From Synergistaceae bacterium (GTDB taxonomy: Bacteria > Synergistota > Synergistia > Synergistales > Thermovirgaceae), in assembly GCA_003446665.1 (NCBI GenBank), contig DMCT01000015.1, forward strand, positions 13,945 to 19,172: a stretch of 5,228 nucleotides of DNA, read 5' to 3'. The notes under the pieces were generated by a model. It saw only the letters and a program-made list of their open reading frames with translations, did no database searches and had not been told where the DNA came from. Of the stretch, positions 1 to 5,228 are shown one piece after another. Numbering within the stretch: the stretch's first letter is position 1; the number at the start of each line of letters is the position of its first letter. Both the position numbers and the translations under genes were made by a program.

Positions 1-1449
1 TTCGAGTTGCTGGAAACGGGCAAGGTGGACGAAAACATTCGTCTCAAATACAGGTATCTGGATCTCAGAAGAACCCAGATTCAGTCAAATCTCAGGATCA
101 GAAGCACTGCTGCCAATTTTACGAGGAATTTCCTCACCGCCCGCGGGTTTGTTGAAGTCGAGACTCCCATGCTGACCAAGTCCACGCCCGAAGGAGCCCG
201 TGATTACCTTGTGCCGAGCAGGGTAATACCGGGGCGTTTCTTTGCGCTTCCGCAGTCGCCCCAGATTTTCAAGCAAATTCTCATGATAGGCGGACTGGAC
301 AGGTATTTCCAGATCGTCAAGTGCTTCCGTGACGAAGACCTGCGCGCGGACAGGCAACCTGAGTTTACCCAGGTGGATATCGAGATGAGTTTCATCACCG
401 AAGAAGACATACTTGAGCTCATAGAAGAATATATACGTGGGTTGTTCGAAACCACGACAGGAGTCGTCCTCGAGGAAGAATTCCCAAGGATCACCTATTG
501 GGATGCTATGGACAGGTATGGATCGGACAAACCCGATCTGAGGATCCCTTTTGAAATACAGGATCTTTCAGGCTGTTTCTCGGAAACGGAATTCGAACCC
601 TTTGCCAGGACACTCGAAAAAGGTGGGGCGGTCAAGGCGATTTGCGTTCCCCGGGGAAGCCGACTTTCCCGAAAGGAACAATCTGACATTGAAACACGTG
701 CCAAAGATCTAGGTGCCAACGGGTTAGCTCCCTTCAGGCTGAAGGAAGGTGTGCTCAAGGGCCCTCTGGCCAAACGCCTTTCCGACGAAGAAACCGCCTC
801 GATCATCCGGGAAACGCGCATCGCAGAAGAGGACCTTCTGCTCCTTCTCGCGGACGAAAACAGAATGAAGGCAAATCAGGTTCTTGGCCAACTGCGCCTC
901 GAACTTGCGAGACAGCTGGATCTCATTGACGAACGTGCCTGGAAGTTCGCCTGGATTACCGATTTCCCGTTGCTCGAGTGGGATGAGGACGAAAAGCGAT
1001 GGACGGCTTTGCACCATCCTTTTACGGCGCCAAGGACGGAAGACATTCCTCTTCTTGAAACGCAGCCGCAGGATGTAAGGTCCAGGGCTTACGATCTTGT
1101 TCTGAACGGCTACGAGATAGGCGGGGGGTCGATAAGGATTCACGACTCGTCGGTTCAGGAGAGGCTTTTTCAAGTCCTTTCCTTCACACCGGAAAAAGCC
1201 AGGGAACGGTTTGGCTTCCTTCTTGACGCCCTGGCCTCCGGGACCCCTCCGCATGGCGGGATTGCATTGGGTTTCGACCGCTTGGTCATGCTGCTTTGCG
1301 GCAAGCGGTCCATACGTGACGTCATTGCCTTCCCGAAAACCCAGAAGGCCCAGTGCCTTATGTCGGGCGCTCCGTCCTCTGTGGACGAATCGCAGCTGGA
1401 GGAGCTGCATCTTTCGCTCAATCTGCCCAGCGAACAGAATGAACCATGA
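1..1449 (+). CDS. aspS: Aspartyl-tRNA synthetase, 5'-truncated by the window edge
   Basis: Class II aminoacyl-tRNA synthetase that attaches aspartate to tRNA-Asp in the cytoplasm. The frame is open from base 1, and 482 residues are visible before TGA. Bacterial AspRS is about 590 residues, so roughly the first 110-130, the OB-fold anticodon-binding domain, lie upstream. Visible in order (window residue numbers): the linker [12 protein letters not shown] near 13-24; QSPQIFKQ near 85-92; motif 2 with [16 protein letters not shown] near 109-124; the bacterial GAD insertion domain roughly 190-290; HHPFTAPR at 338-345; GGGSIRIH at 374-381; motif 3 GIALGFDR at 420-427; and the usual tail [15 protein letters not shown]. 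All active-site motifs look intact. Whether it is discriminating or also charges tRNA-Asn cannot be judged, because the deciding residues are in the missing domain. TTG at 7 is an internal codon, not a start. The stop overlaps the next ORF as ATGA. Confidence 0.97.
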   Translation, partial: FELLETGKVDENIRLKYRYLDLRRTQIQSNLRIRSTAANFTRNFLTARGFVEVETPMLTKSTPEGARDYLVPSRVIPGRFFALPQSPQIFKQILMIGGLDRYFQIVKCFRDEDLRADRQPEFTQVDIEMSFITEEDILELIEEYIRGLFETTTGVVLEEEFPRITYWDAMDRYGSDKPDLRIPFEIQDLSGCFSETEFEPFARTLEKGGAVKAICVPRGSRLSRKEQSDIETRAKDLGANGLAPFRLKEGVLKGPLAKRLSDEETASIIRETRIAEEDLLLLLADENRMKANQVLGQLRLELARQLDLIDERAWKFAWITDFPLLEWDEDEKRWTALHHPFTAPRTEDIPLLETQPQDVRSRAYDLVLNGYEIGGGSIRIHDSSVQERLFQVLSFTPEKARERFGFLLDALASGTPPHGGIALGFDRLVMLLCGKRSIRDVIAFPKTQKAQCLMSGAPSSVDESQLEELHLSLNLPSEQNEP

Positions 1450-1781
1450 AAAGAGAAGGAAGAGGTTTGATTATAGGTAGTTGCCTGTACGCGTCGTGGA
1501 AGTACCTTTTCGAAGAGAGCACCTGTGGGCTTACCGGAACCATAAAGTCGGAAGGCTGGAAAGAAATCTCTGATATGGCGGCGTGGTTTGATGCGAACAG
1601 GGGAAAGACATTTACCTGCGAACTTGCTGACGGCAGTATTTTTGAAATTGTCGCTTCGGGTATTAGGATGCACGAATCAGGGCACTACAGCGAATCTTCT
1701 CTTAAAATAACAGGGAAAAGTGCAAAGCAACGGAATGACAAAGGATGCGCCGGTTTTGAAAAACCCGTTGTTAGTGGATAA
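1446..1781 (+). CDS. Small hypothetical protein overlapping the aspS stop
   Basis: A 111-residue ORF that I do not recognise. Its ATG overlaps the aspS TGA as ATGA, an arrangement typical of translational coupling; there is no good Shine-Dalgarno upstream of the ATG. The purine-rich AGAAGGAAGAGG lies just inside the ORF, too close to TTG 1467 to serve it. An in-frame ATG at 1575 (residue 44) is another possible start. The middle (about residues 50-90) alternates polar and hydrophobic residues, with [11 protein letters not shown] followed by [11 protein letters not shown], and could be a small beta-rich domain. The last 20 residues are polar and look unstructured. Four cysteines are present (13, 27, 57, 101) with no metal-binding spacing. 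No signal peptide or membrane helix is evident. It is most likely a real small gene in the aspS transcript. It could also be a decayed remnant or a chance ORF, since an unrelated antisense frame is open over its first two thirds. Confidence 0.5.
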   Translation: MKREGRGLIIGSCLYASWKYLFEESTCGLTGTIKSEGWKEISDMAAWFDANRGKTFTCELADGSIFEIVASGIRMHESGHYSESSLKITGKSAKQRNDKGCAGFEKPVVSG

Positions 1782-1782
1782 T
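1756..1782 (+). promoter_or_regulatory. Possible promoter for the UPF0173 hydrolase gene
   Basis: TTGAAA (1756-1761; 5 of 6 to the -35 consensus) and GATAAT (1777-1782; 5 of 6 to the -10 consensus) are separated by 15 bases, shorter than the ideal 17. The -10 box straddles the stop codon of the small ORF. This would give the hydrolase gene its own short leader of about 55 bases. The short spacer makes it tentative; readthrough from aspS is the alternative. Confidence 0.3.
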
Positions 1783-1831
1783 TAAAGCGAAAGAGAACCA
1801 AAGACGCGAGTTGCGGAAATCGCAAAAAAAC

Positions 1832-1840
1832 AGGAGGAGG
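1832..1840 (+). promoter_or_regulatory. Ribosome binding site of the hydrolase gene
   Basis: AGGAGGAGG gives two overlapping GGAGG cores in front of two consecutive ATG codons (1845 and 1848). The first core is 7 bases from the first ATG, and the second core suits the second ATG about equally well. The start is therefore uncertain by one codon. An A-rich stretch precedes the site, and a small 5-bp hairpin (TTGCG 1811-1815 with CGCAA 1821-1825) lies just upstream, leaving the site unpaired. Confidence 0.8.
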
Positions 1841-1844
1841 GATA

Positions 1845-2531
1845 ATGATGGTTTCTATCCGCTTTCTTGGACATGCCTCTTTTGCGATCGAAGGTGAAGG
1901 GCTCAAGGCGATCGTCGACCCGTTCCTCAGTGGCAGCGGTGTAGCACCCGTGGACGCATCGAGTTTTAATGACAGGAACTATATCTTCGTCACTCACGGA
2001 CACGGCGATCACATAGGTGATACCGTCGACATCGCGAAAGCCAGTGGCGCAACGGTTATTGCAACCGTTGAAGTCTGCCATTACCTCGCTGCAAAGGGGG
2101 CAAAATGTCATCCGATGCAGGTCGGAGGTGTTTATAGGTTCCCCTTTGGCAAGGTTAAAATGACTCCCGCCTGGCATGGTTCGGGGATTACTGAGGGCGA
2201 CCAGATGATATGCGGCGGTATGCCGGGCGGCTTCCTTTTGGAGGTGGAAGGCAAGAAGATTTACCACGCCGGAGATACGGGTTTGACCATGGAAATGAAG
2301 CTCCTTGAGGAGGAAACAGTAGACGTGGCTCTGCTTCCAATAGGCGGGAACTTTACCATGGACATAGACGATGCCGTGCGGGCGGTGAAATTAATCCGTC
2401 CGAGGATCGTCGTACCGATGCATTACGACACCTTCGACGTGATAAAGGCGGATCCCGTGGAGTTTGCTGCGAAGGCTTCCGAGGCCGCAGAAGTCAGGGT
2501 TCTCGATGTAGGTGAAACTATGGAACTGTGA
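1845..2531 (+). CDS. UPF0173-family metal-dependent hydrolase (metallo-beta-lactamase fold)
   Basis: A 228-residue protein (227 if the second ATG is used) of the usual length for UPF0173/YtkL-like single-domain hydrolases. It resembles this family from its first residues, FLGHASF near 7-13 and VDPFLSG near 24-30. Metal-ligand motifs of the metallo-beta-lactamase fold are all present: THGHGDH (H51, H53, D55, H56), AWHGSG (H111), HAGDT (D144) and PMHYDTF (H193). This predicts a two-metal cytoplasmic hydrolase, as no signal peptide or membrane helix is seen. The substrate is unknown for the family; the protein should not be called a beta-lactamase. It follows the small ORF by 63 bases, has a strong ribosome binding site and is followed by its own terminator, so it ends the plus-strand unit. 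The conserved motifs make the family call firm; the physiological role is open. Confidence 0.93.
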   Translation: MMVSIRFLGHASFAIEGEGLKAIVDPFLSGSGVAPVDASSFNDRNYIFVTHGHGDHIGDTVDIAKASGATVIATVEVCHYLAAKGAKCHPMQVGGVYRFPFGKVKMTPAWHGSGITEGDQMICGGMPGGFLLEVEGKKIYHAGDTGLTMEMKLLEEETVDVALLPIGGNFTMDIDDAVRAVKLIRPRIVVPMHYDTFDVIKADPVEFAAKASEAAEVRVLDVGETMEL

Positions 2532-2540
2532 TGCATGCAA

Positions 2541-2571
2541 GGGAGGCGCTTTAGCGTCTCCCTCATTTTTT
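2541..2571 (+). terminator. Rho-independent terminator after the hydrolase gene
   Basis: GGGAGGCGC (2541-2549) pairs with GCGTCTCCC (2554-2562) as a 9-bp stem with one G-T wobble and a TTTA loop. Six T residues follow at 2566-2571. It lies 9 bases past the hydrolase stop codon. The opposite strand has no T run after the stem, so it works on the plus strand only. Confidence 0.9.
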
Positions 2572-2601
2572 CAAAGTGTACAGGAAAAAGTGTTTTTAAA
2601 T

Positions 2602-2637
2602 ACACGCGGTGGCTCGGAGCCCGCGCGCGTTCTTTTT
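2602..2637. terminator. Likely bidirectional terminator between convergent genes
   Basis: GGCT (2611-2614) pairs with AGCC (2618-2621) around a three-base loop. After a small internal loop the stem continues with CGCG (2605-2608) against CGCG (2624-2627) and a few weaker pairs outside. On the plus strand it is followed by TTCTTTTT (2630-2637), a good release tract and a backup to the terminator upstream. On the minus strand it lies just after the regulator stop codon and is followed by GTGTATTT and then, further on, TTTTT, so termination there is plausible but weaker. Confidence 0.6.
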
Positions 2638-3505
2638 ACGTGTACTTCAAACCGAAAACAGGATGGAAAATCCTCTCATCGTGCAGGAACTCTGCCTGCT
2701 TCTCCATGGCTAGCCTGGTCTTTTCCCCCAAATTGACGGCCAGCACAGAGGAGAGTATGTGAACTAGAAAAAGCGGCCCTATAATACTGCTGCCGAACAT
2801 CGGGCTAGCAGCACTTACGAAGAACGAAAGATCGGCATAGCGGCATACGGGAGCTGCCGGGCTGTCGGTGATGGTAACGATACGGGCACCTTGTTTCGAC
2901 GCCTGTGCCACCGACTCCGTAACCTCTATGGCGAAGCTGGGGAGTTCGCAAACGACTACTACGTCCTCTTCGCCGATGGACCGTGCCTGTTCCTGCAGCG
3001 CCATGCTGGAACGCTTGAGAAGGACCGACGGCATCCCCATGACACGGAGTCGCATGTAAAGGGATTCGGCAACAAGGGAGGAGATACCCCACCCAAGGCA
3101 ATAGGATATTCGTGCTTCACGAAGCATGGAACAAAATGATTCGACCGCTTCAGGCGTTATCCGGTTCCATGTATCGTCCAGATTGGCGTGCTCAAGCTTG
3201 TATATGGTCTGGGACAGGTCTTGTCCGTTGCTTGTGACCCTGGCTAGCATGGCCGCCGGGTTTACCTGTTCCAGTATCGCCTCCTGCAGCGCGCCCTTAA
3301 GTTGTGCATACCCCTCGAAACCCAGCATCCTTGAAACCCTTACGAGTTGTGCTTTGGAGACTTCAAGCTCTTCGGCCACTTCGCCGATGGATTTGAATGC
3401 AGCCTCCCTCATGTTGGATAAAAGATAATCGACTACGCGCCTGGCCTTTTTAGGCATTCCTTCCAGGTTTTGCTGCAGCCTTTTCTGTAGTTCGACCGAG
3501 TCCAA
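2636..3505 (-). CDS. MurR/RpiR-family transcriptional regulator (HTH plus SIS domain)
   Basis: A 289-residue DNA-binding regulator. The RpiR-type N-terminal HTH domain covers about residues 5-80, with the helix-turn-helix around IGEVAEELEVSKAQLVRVSR (40-59) followed by LGFEGYAQLK. A SIS domain covers about 120-255. Its first ligand loop, GWGISS (138-143), is present. The second, normally S-x-S-G-x-T/S after the hydrophobic strand, is replaced by CELPSFAIE (186-194), so ordinary sugar-phosphate binding is doubtful. GARIVTITDSPAAPVCRYAD (206-225) matches the next conserved segment. The start is TTG 3505: GGAAGTGA (3518-3511) sits 8 bases upstream and fits the anti-Shine-Dalgarno well. A longer reading from TTG 3559 would overlap the exporter gene and has no such site. 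The gene lies 31 bases after the MATE gene on the same strand, so it is probably cotranscribed and may control that exporter. The family is clear; the ligand is unknown. Confidence 0.9.
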   Translation of the reverse strand: MDSVELQKRLQQNLEGMPKKARRVVDYLLSNMREAAFKSIGEVAEELEVSKAQLVRVSRMLGFEGYAQLKGALQEAILEQVNPAAMLARVTSNGQDLSQTIYKLEHANLDDTWNRITPEAVESFCSMLREARISYCLGWGISSLVAESLYMRLRVMGMPSVLLKRSSMALQEQARSIGEEDVVVVCELPSFAIEVTESVAQASKQGARIVTITDSPAAPVCRYADLSFFVSAASPMFGSSIIGPLFLVHILSSVLAVNLGEKTRLAMEKQAEFLHDERIFHPVFGLKYT

Positions 3506-3510
3506 AGTTG

Positions 3511-3518
3511 TCACTTCC
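3511..3518 (-). promoter_or_regulatory. Ribosome binding site deciding the regulator's TTG start
   Basis: On the minus strand GGAAGTGA matches GGAGGTGA at 7 of 8 bases. Eight bases separate GGAAG from TTG 3505. The same bases would encode protein if the upstream TTG 3559 were used. The site favours the shorter 289-residue product. An in-frame GTG at 3514 falls inside the site and is unlikely to be the start. Confidence 0.65.
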
Positions 3519-3536
3519 AATCTATATAGTGAACTT

Positions 3537-4997
3537 TCAGGCAGATTCTGTAGCCTCAAGTTTAGAATCGTCGTGAGCTTTAGTCAACGCTTCAAGTTCT
3601 GGATTAACTTTGCCTTTTTCATGCGCATGGGTTGCCTTTTTCGCTTTTTCGCGGATTTCATCGCGTATCCGTCGAAATACGAAGTAAAGAAAAAAGATCG
3701 ACAAAAGGGCCGAGGAAGCCGTCGAAAGAGGCTGGCACCACCAGACACCGCTCAAACCAAAGAAGGCGGCCAAAACCAGTGCCGAAGGTATTCGTGCCGC
3801 CAGCGAGCGGGCGAATTGGCTGACCATGCCGTAGACTGGATACCCGCTCCCCTGAAAGAACCCCCATAAGGTTATATCCACGGCTGCGAAAAGATAACCC
3901 GTGGCCGAGGCCCTGATCGATGCCGTTGCCATCGCTGCAACCGCATCGGAAGGCTGGAACAAAGCCAGCACGGGGTGTGGCCAGATATAGATGACGGTAC
4001 CTATTGAAAGCATCATTGCTGAAGAGCCGATAATAGCAGTTGAAAGGGCTTTTTTTACACGGTAGAAGTTACCCTTTCCTATGTTGTATCCAACAAAAGG
4101 TACCAGTGCTCCGTTAAGTCCGAAAACCGGAAGAAAGGCAAGGCCTTCCACCCTGTTCCCCAGCATCCATGCGCCGATGGCCCCGGCCCCGTAGCGGGAA
4201 AGTATTTTGTTCATGGATGCCGAGCCGATAGCCATGCTCCCTTGGGAGAGAAAGACCGGGATCCCGATCGAGAGTATCCTTTTCCATCGGTAAAACAACC
4301 CTTCAGGGACCTTAAGGGATGGTCTGAGTTCATCCGACGCTTTCAGGCGCCGCATTACGTAAATCAGGGATAACATTCGACCCACGACGGTAGCGAAGGA
4401 TGCTCCGGCGATTCCCCAGCCGAAGGTGAAGATGAAAAGAGGATCCAAAAGGGCGTTGACCCCGTTTCCGATGATCATCGCCTTCATGGGTGTCACCGTG
4501 TCGCCCTGGCTACGGAAAAGGGAATCTGCAAGTAATGCAAAAGCCATGGGTGGTATGCCTATTATCATCCAGAAGGAGTAAAGGTAGCTTTCCGATAATA
4601 CCTGACCTGTGCCTCCAAGAAAGTCAAAAAAGGCGTTGGAGAGTCCTGAAAAAAGAAGAGGCATCGGCAAGACTGAGACAAGAATCAAAAGAAACAGCGA
4701 AGCATCGCAGAACCGTTTGGCCTCCTCAGGTTCTCCCGCTCCCAGCCTGTTGCTGATGGTTGTCGTCGTTCCCACGGCGATGCCGTTTATAAGCGCGAAG
4801 ATAATGAACATGACCGGAAAAGTAAGTGACATGGCGGCAAGCGAATATTCACCGAGCCATGACACGAACACGGTATCTACGAGGTGAAACAGCGTATGGA
4901 AGAACATCGAAAAAATAGAGGGAACGGCAAGCTTCCAGAGTGCCTTGCTTACGCTTCCGCTTCCCATGTCTACGTTTTTTCTGCTTCTTGATGGCAC
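3537..4997 (-). CDS. MATE-family multidrug/metabolite exporter (DinF-like)
   Basis: A 486-residue inner-membrane antiporter of the MATE family, expected to expel an organic substrate against H+ or Na+ entry. Hydrophobic segments consistent with 12 helices run from about residue 19 to 442 in two similar halves. Family hallmarks are the TM1 stretch HLVDTVFVSWLG, SNRLGAGEPEEAKR (82-95), FRSQGDTVTPMKAMIIGN (161-178) with NALLDPLFIF, and GNRVEGLAFLPVFGLN (280-295). D41 in helix 1 and N181/D185 in helix 5 appear to correspond to the cation-binding residues described for PfMATE of the DinF subfamily, which is an inference by motif. The C-terminus carries a hydrophilic, highly charged tail of about 45 residues (442-486). 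The start is GTG 4997, because GGAGG lies 8 bases upstream. The longer reading from TTG 5051 would begin upstream of the predicted -10 box. It is followed closely by the RpiR-type regulator. The substrate cannot be told from the sequence. Confidence 0.93.
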   Translation of the reverse strand: MPSRSRKNVDMGSGSVSKALWKLAVPSIFSMFFHTLFHLVDTVFVSWLGEYSLAAMSLTFPVMFIIFALINGIAVGTTTTISNRLGAGEPEEAKRFCDASLFLLILVSVLPMPLLFSGLSNAFFDFLGGTGQVLSESYLYSFWMIIGIPPMAFALLADSLFRSQGDTVTPMKAMIIGNGVNALLDPLFIFTFGWGIAGASFATVVGRMLSLIYVMRRLKASDELRPSLKVPEGLFYRWKRILSIGIPVFLSQGSMAIGSASMNKILSRYGAGAIGAWMLGNRVEGLAFLPVFGLNGALVPFVGYNIGKGNFYRVKKALSTAIIGSSAMMLSIGTVIYIWPHPVLALFQPSDAVAAMATASIRASATGYLFAAVDITLWGFFQGSGYPVYGMVSQFARSLAARIPSALVLAAFFGLSGVWWCQPLSTASSALLSIFFLYFVFRRIRDEIREKAKKATHAHEKGKVNPELEALTKAHDDSKLEATESA

Positions 4998-5005
4998 TTT
5001 TCTAT

Positions 5006-5010
5006 CCTCC
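5006..5010 (-). promoter_or_regulatory. Ribosome binding site deciding the MATE GTG start
   Basis: GGAGG on the minus strand stands 8 bases (ATAGAAAA) before GTG 4997, which is ideal spacing. No comparable site precedes TTG 5051 or the ATG ten codons into the gene. This places the exporter's N-terminus at MPSRSRKN. Confidence 0.8.
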
Positions 5011-5029
5011 GGACAAAAGACATCCTTGC

Positions 5030-5058
5030 ATTGTAATAAGTCCGCTGTCAAAGGACAA
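5030..5058 (-). promoter_or_regulatory. Sigma-70-type promoter of the MATE-regulator operon
   Basis: On the minus strand TTGTCC (5058-5053; 4 of 6) and TACAAT (5035-5030; 5 of 6) are separated by exactly 17 bases. Transcription would start near 5023, giving a leader of about 25 bases that contains the GGAGG site. It lies between the stop codon of the upstream gene (5082) and the exporter start, which fits a separate transcription unit. Confidence 0.6.
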
Positions 5059-5063
5059 CAGCG
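5043..5063. promoter_or_regulatory. Inverted repeat over the MATE promoter, candidate operator
   Basis: CGCTGT (5043-5048) and ACAGCG (5058-5063) on the plus strand form a perfect 6-bp inverted repeat with a 9-base gap. It covers the -35 box and part of the spacer of the predicted promoter, where a bound dimeric regulator would block or alter polymerase binding. The RpiR-type protein encoded in the same operon is the obvious candidate. No T run follows on the minus strand, so it is not a terminator of the upstream gene. A short repeat can occur by chance. Confidence 0.35.
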
Positions 5064-5081
5064 TCCGGCAGAAAGTGTTTT

Positions 5082-5228
5082 CTATATCATCCACAAGATG
5101 TTTTCTTTAATATTTTCGATCGGAACCCCGGTTATCCTGGAAAGGGCCCTGAGTCCGTATTCACCGTGCCCGCTGAGAAGGGAACGCTGCCTTCGGTGGA
5201 CCGTCCATGGGCCGTAGGGAGTATTGCG
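5082..5228 (-). CDS. C-terminal end of an unidentified gene, truncated by the window edge
   Basis: One minus-strand frame stays open from the window edge to TAG at 5084-5082, giving 48 residues; the other two minus frames are closed by stops within this stretch. The peptide begins RNTPYGPWTVHRRQR and continues through HGEYGLRALSRITGVPIENI to its end at LWMI. The segment LRALSRITGVPIENIKENI looks like a pair of short amphipathic helices and might be part of a helix-turn-helix, but I do not recognise the family. It ends about 24 bases before the -35 box of the MATE promoter, with no intrinsic terminator visible, so readthrough into the exporter operon is possible. The call rests on the open frame, the protein-like composition and the position on the same strand. 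Confidence 0.55.
   Translation of the reverse strand, partial: RNTPYGPWTVHRRQRSLLSGHGEYGLRALSRITGVPIENIKENILWMI

Noticed and set aside
724..1410. Long minus-strand open frame (228 codons) antisense to aspS
   Set aside because: It lies wholly inside aspS, whose plus-strand frame has every conserved motif. Its translation shows no recognisable domain and looks like a codon-bias shadow.
1170..1673. Minus-strand frame of 167 codons spanning the aspS end and the small ORF
   Set aside because: More than half is antisense to the conserved aspS C-terminus, it has no convincing domain, and no supporting gene context. It does lower confidence in the small plus-strand ORF slightly.
1782..2267. Minus-strand frame of 161 codons antisense to the hydrolase gene
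   Set aside because: The plus-strand frame carries all metal-ligand motifs of the UPF0173 family; the antisense reading has no recognisable features.
3506..3536. TATATA (minus strand) as a -10 box for a separate regulator promoter
   Set aside because: No acceptable -35 hexamer lies 16-18 bases upstream, and the 31-base gap suits cotranscription with the exporter.
3506..3559. Extension of the regulator to TTG 3559, overlapping the exporter gene
   Set aside because: No ribosome binding site precedes 3559, while GGAAGTGA is well placed for TTG 3505, and the shorter product matches the usual RpiR N-terminus.
5043..5063. Hairpin as terminator of the right-edge gene
   Set aside because: The 6-bp stem is not followed by a T run on the minus strand, and it coincides with the promoter, so an operator is a better reading.
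1..5228. CRISPR array, tRNA or rRNA gene, insertion sequence or attachment site
   Set aside because: No regularly spaced direct repeats, cloverleaf or rRNA-like sequence, transposase frame or terminal inverted repeats were seen on either strand.

Overview
The window reads as an ordinary bacterial chromosomal segment: densely packed genes, purine-rich ribosome binding sites, intermediate base composition, and some GTG and TTG starts. The aspartyl-tRNA synthetase is of the long bacterial type. Nothing here fixes the phylum. The mix (bacterial AspRS, UPF0173 hydrolase, DinF-like MATE exporter, RpiR-type regulator) would suit an anaerobic bacterium such as a Synergistota or Firmicutes member, but that is a weak impression.

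Layout, plus strand (1-2571): the window opens inside aspS, whose N-terminal anticodon-binding domain lies upstream. Its stop codon overlaps the start of a small unrecognised ORF (1446-1781) as ATGA. After a 63-base gap with a good ribosome binding site comes a UPF0173-type metallo-beta-lactamase-fold hydrolase (1845-2531), closed by a clear intrinsic terminator at 2541-2571.

Layout, minus strand (5228-2636): the window ends inside the last 48 codons of an unidentified gene. A promoter at 5058-5030 then drives a MATE-family exporter (start best placed at GTG 4997), followed 31 bases later by a MurR/RpiR-type HTH-SIS regulator (start best placed at TTG 3505). The two form a likely operon. It converges on the hydrolase gene, and a GC-rich hairpin at 2602-2631 between the two stop codons can end transcription from both sides.

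Working together: aspS charges tRNA-Asp. The hydrolase has no visible functional link to it. The exporter and regulator probably form a unit in which the regulator senses a small molecule and controls export. An inverted repeat over the exporter promoter is a candidate operator. The regulator lacks the usual second sugar-phosphate-binding motif of its SIS domain, so its ligand may be unusual. I found no mobile element, CRISPR array, tRNA, rRNA or clear novel multi-gene system. The most open items are the small ORF, the regulator-exporter pair and the partial gene at the right edge.
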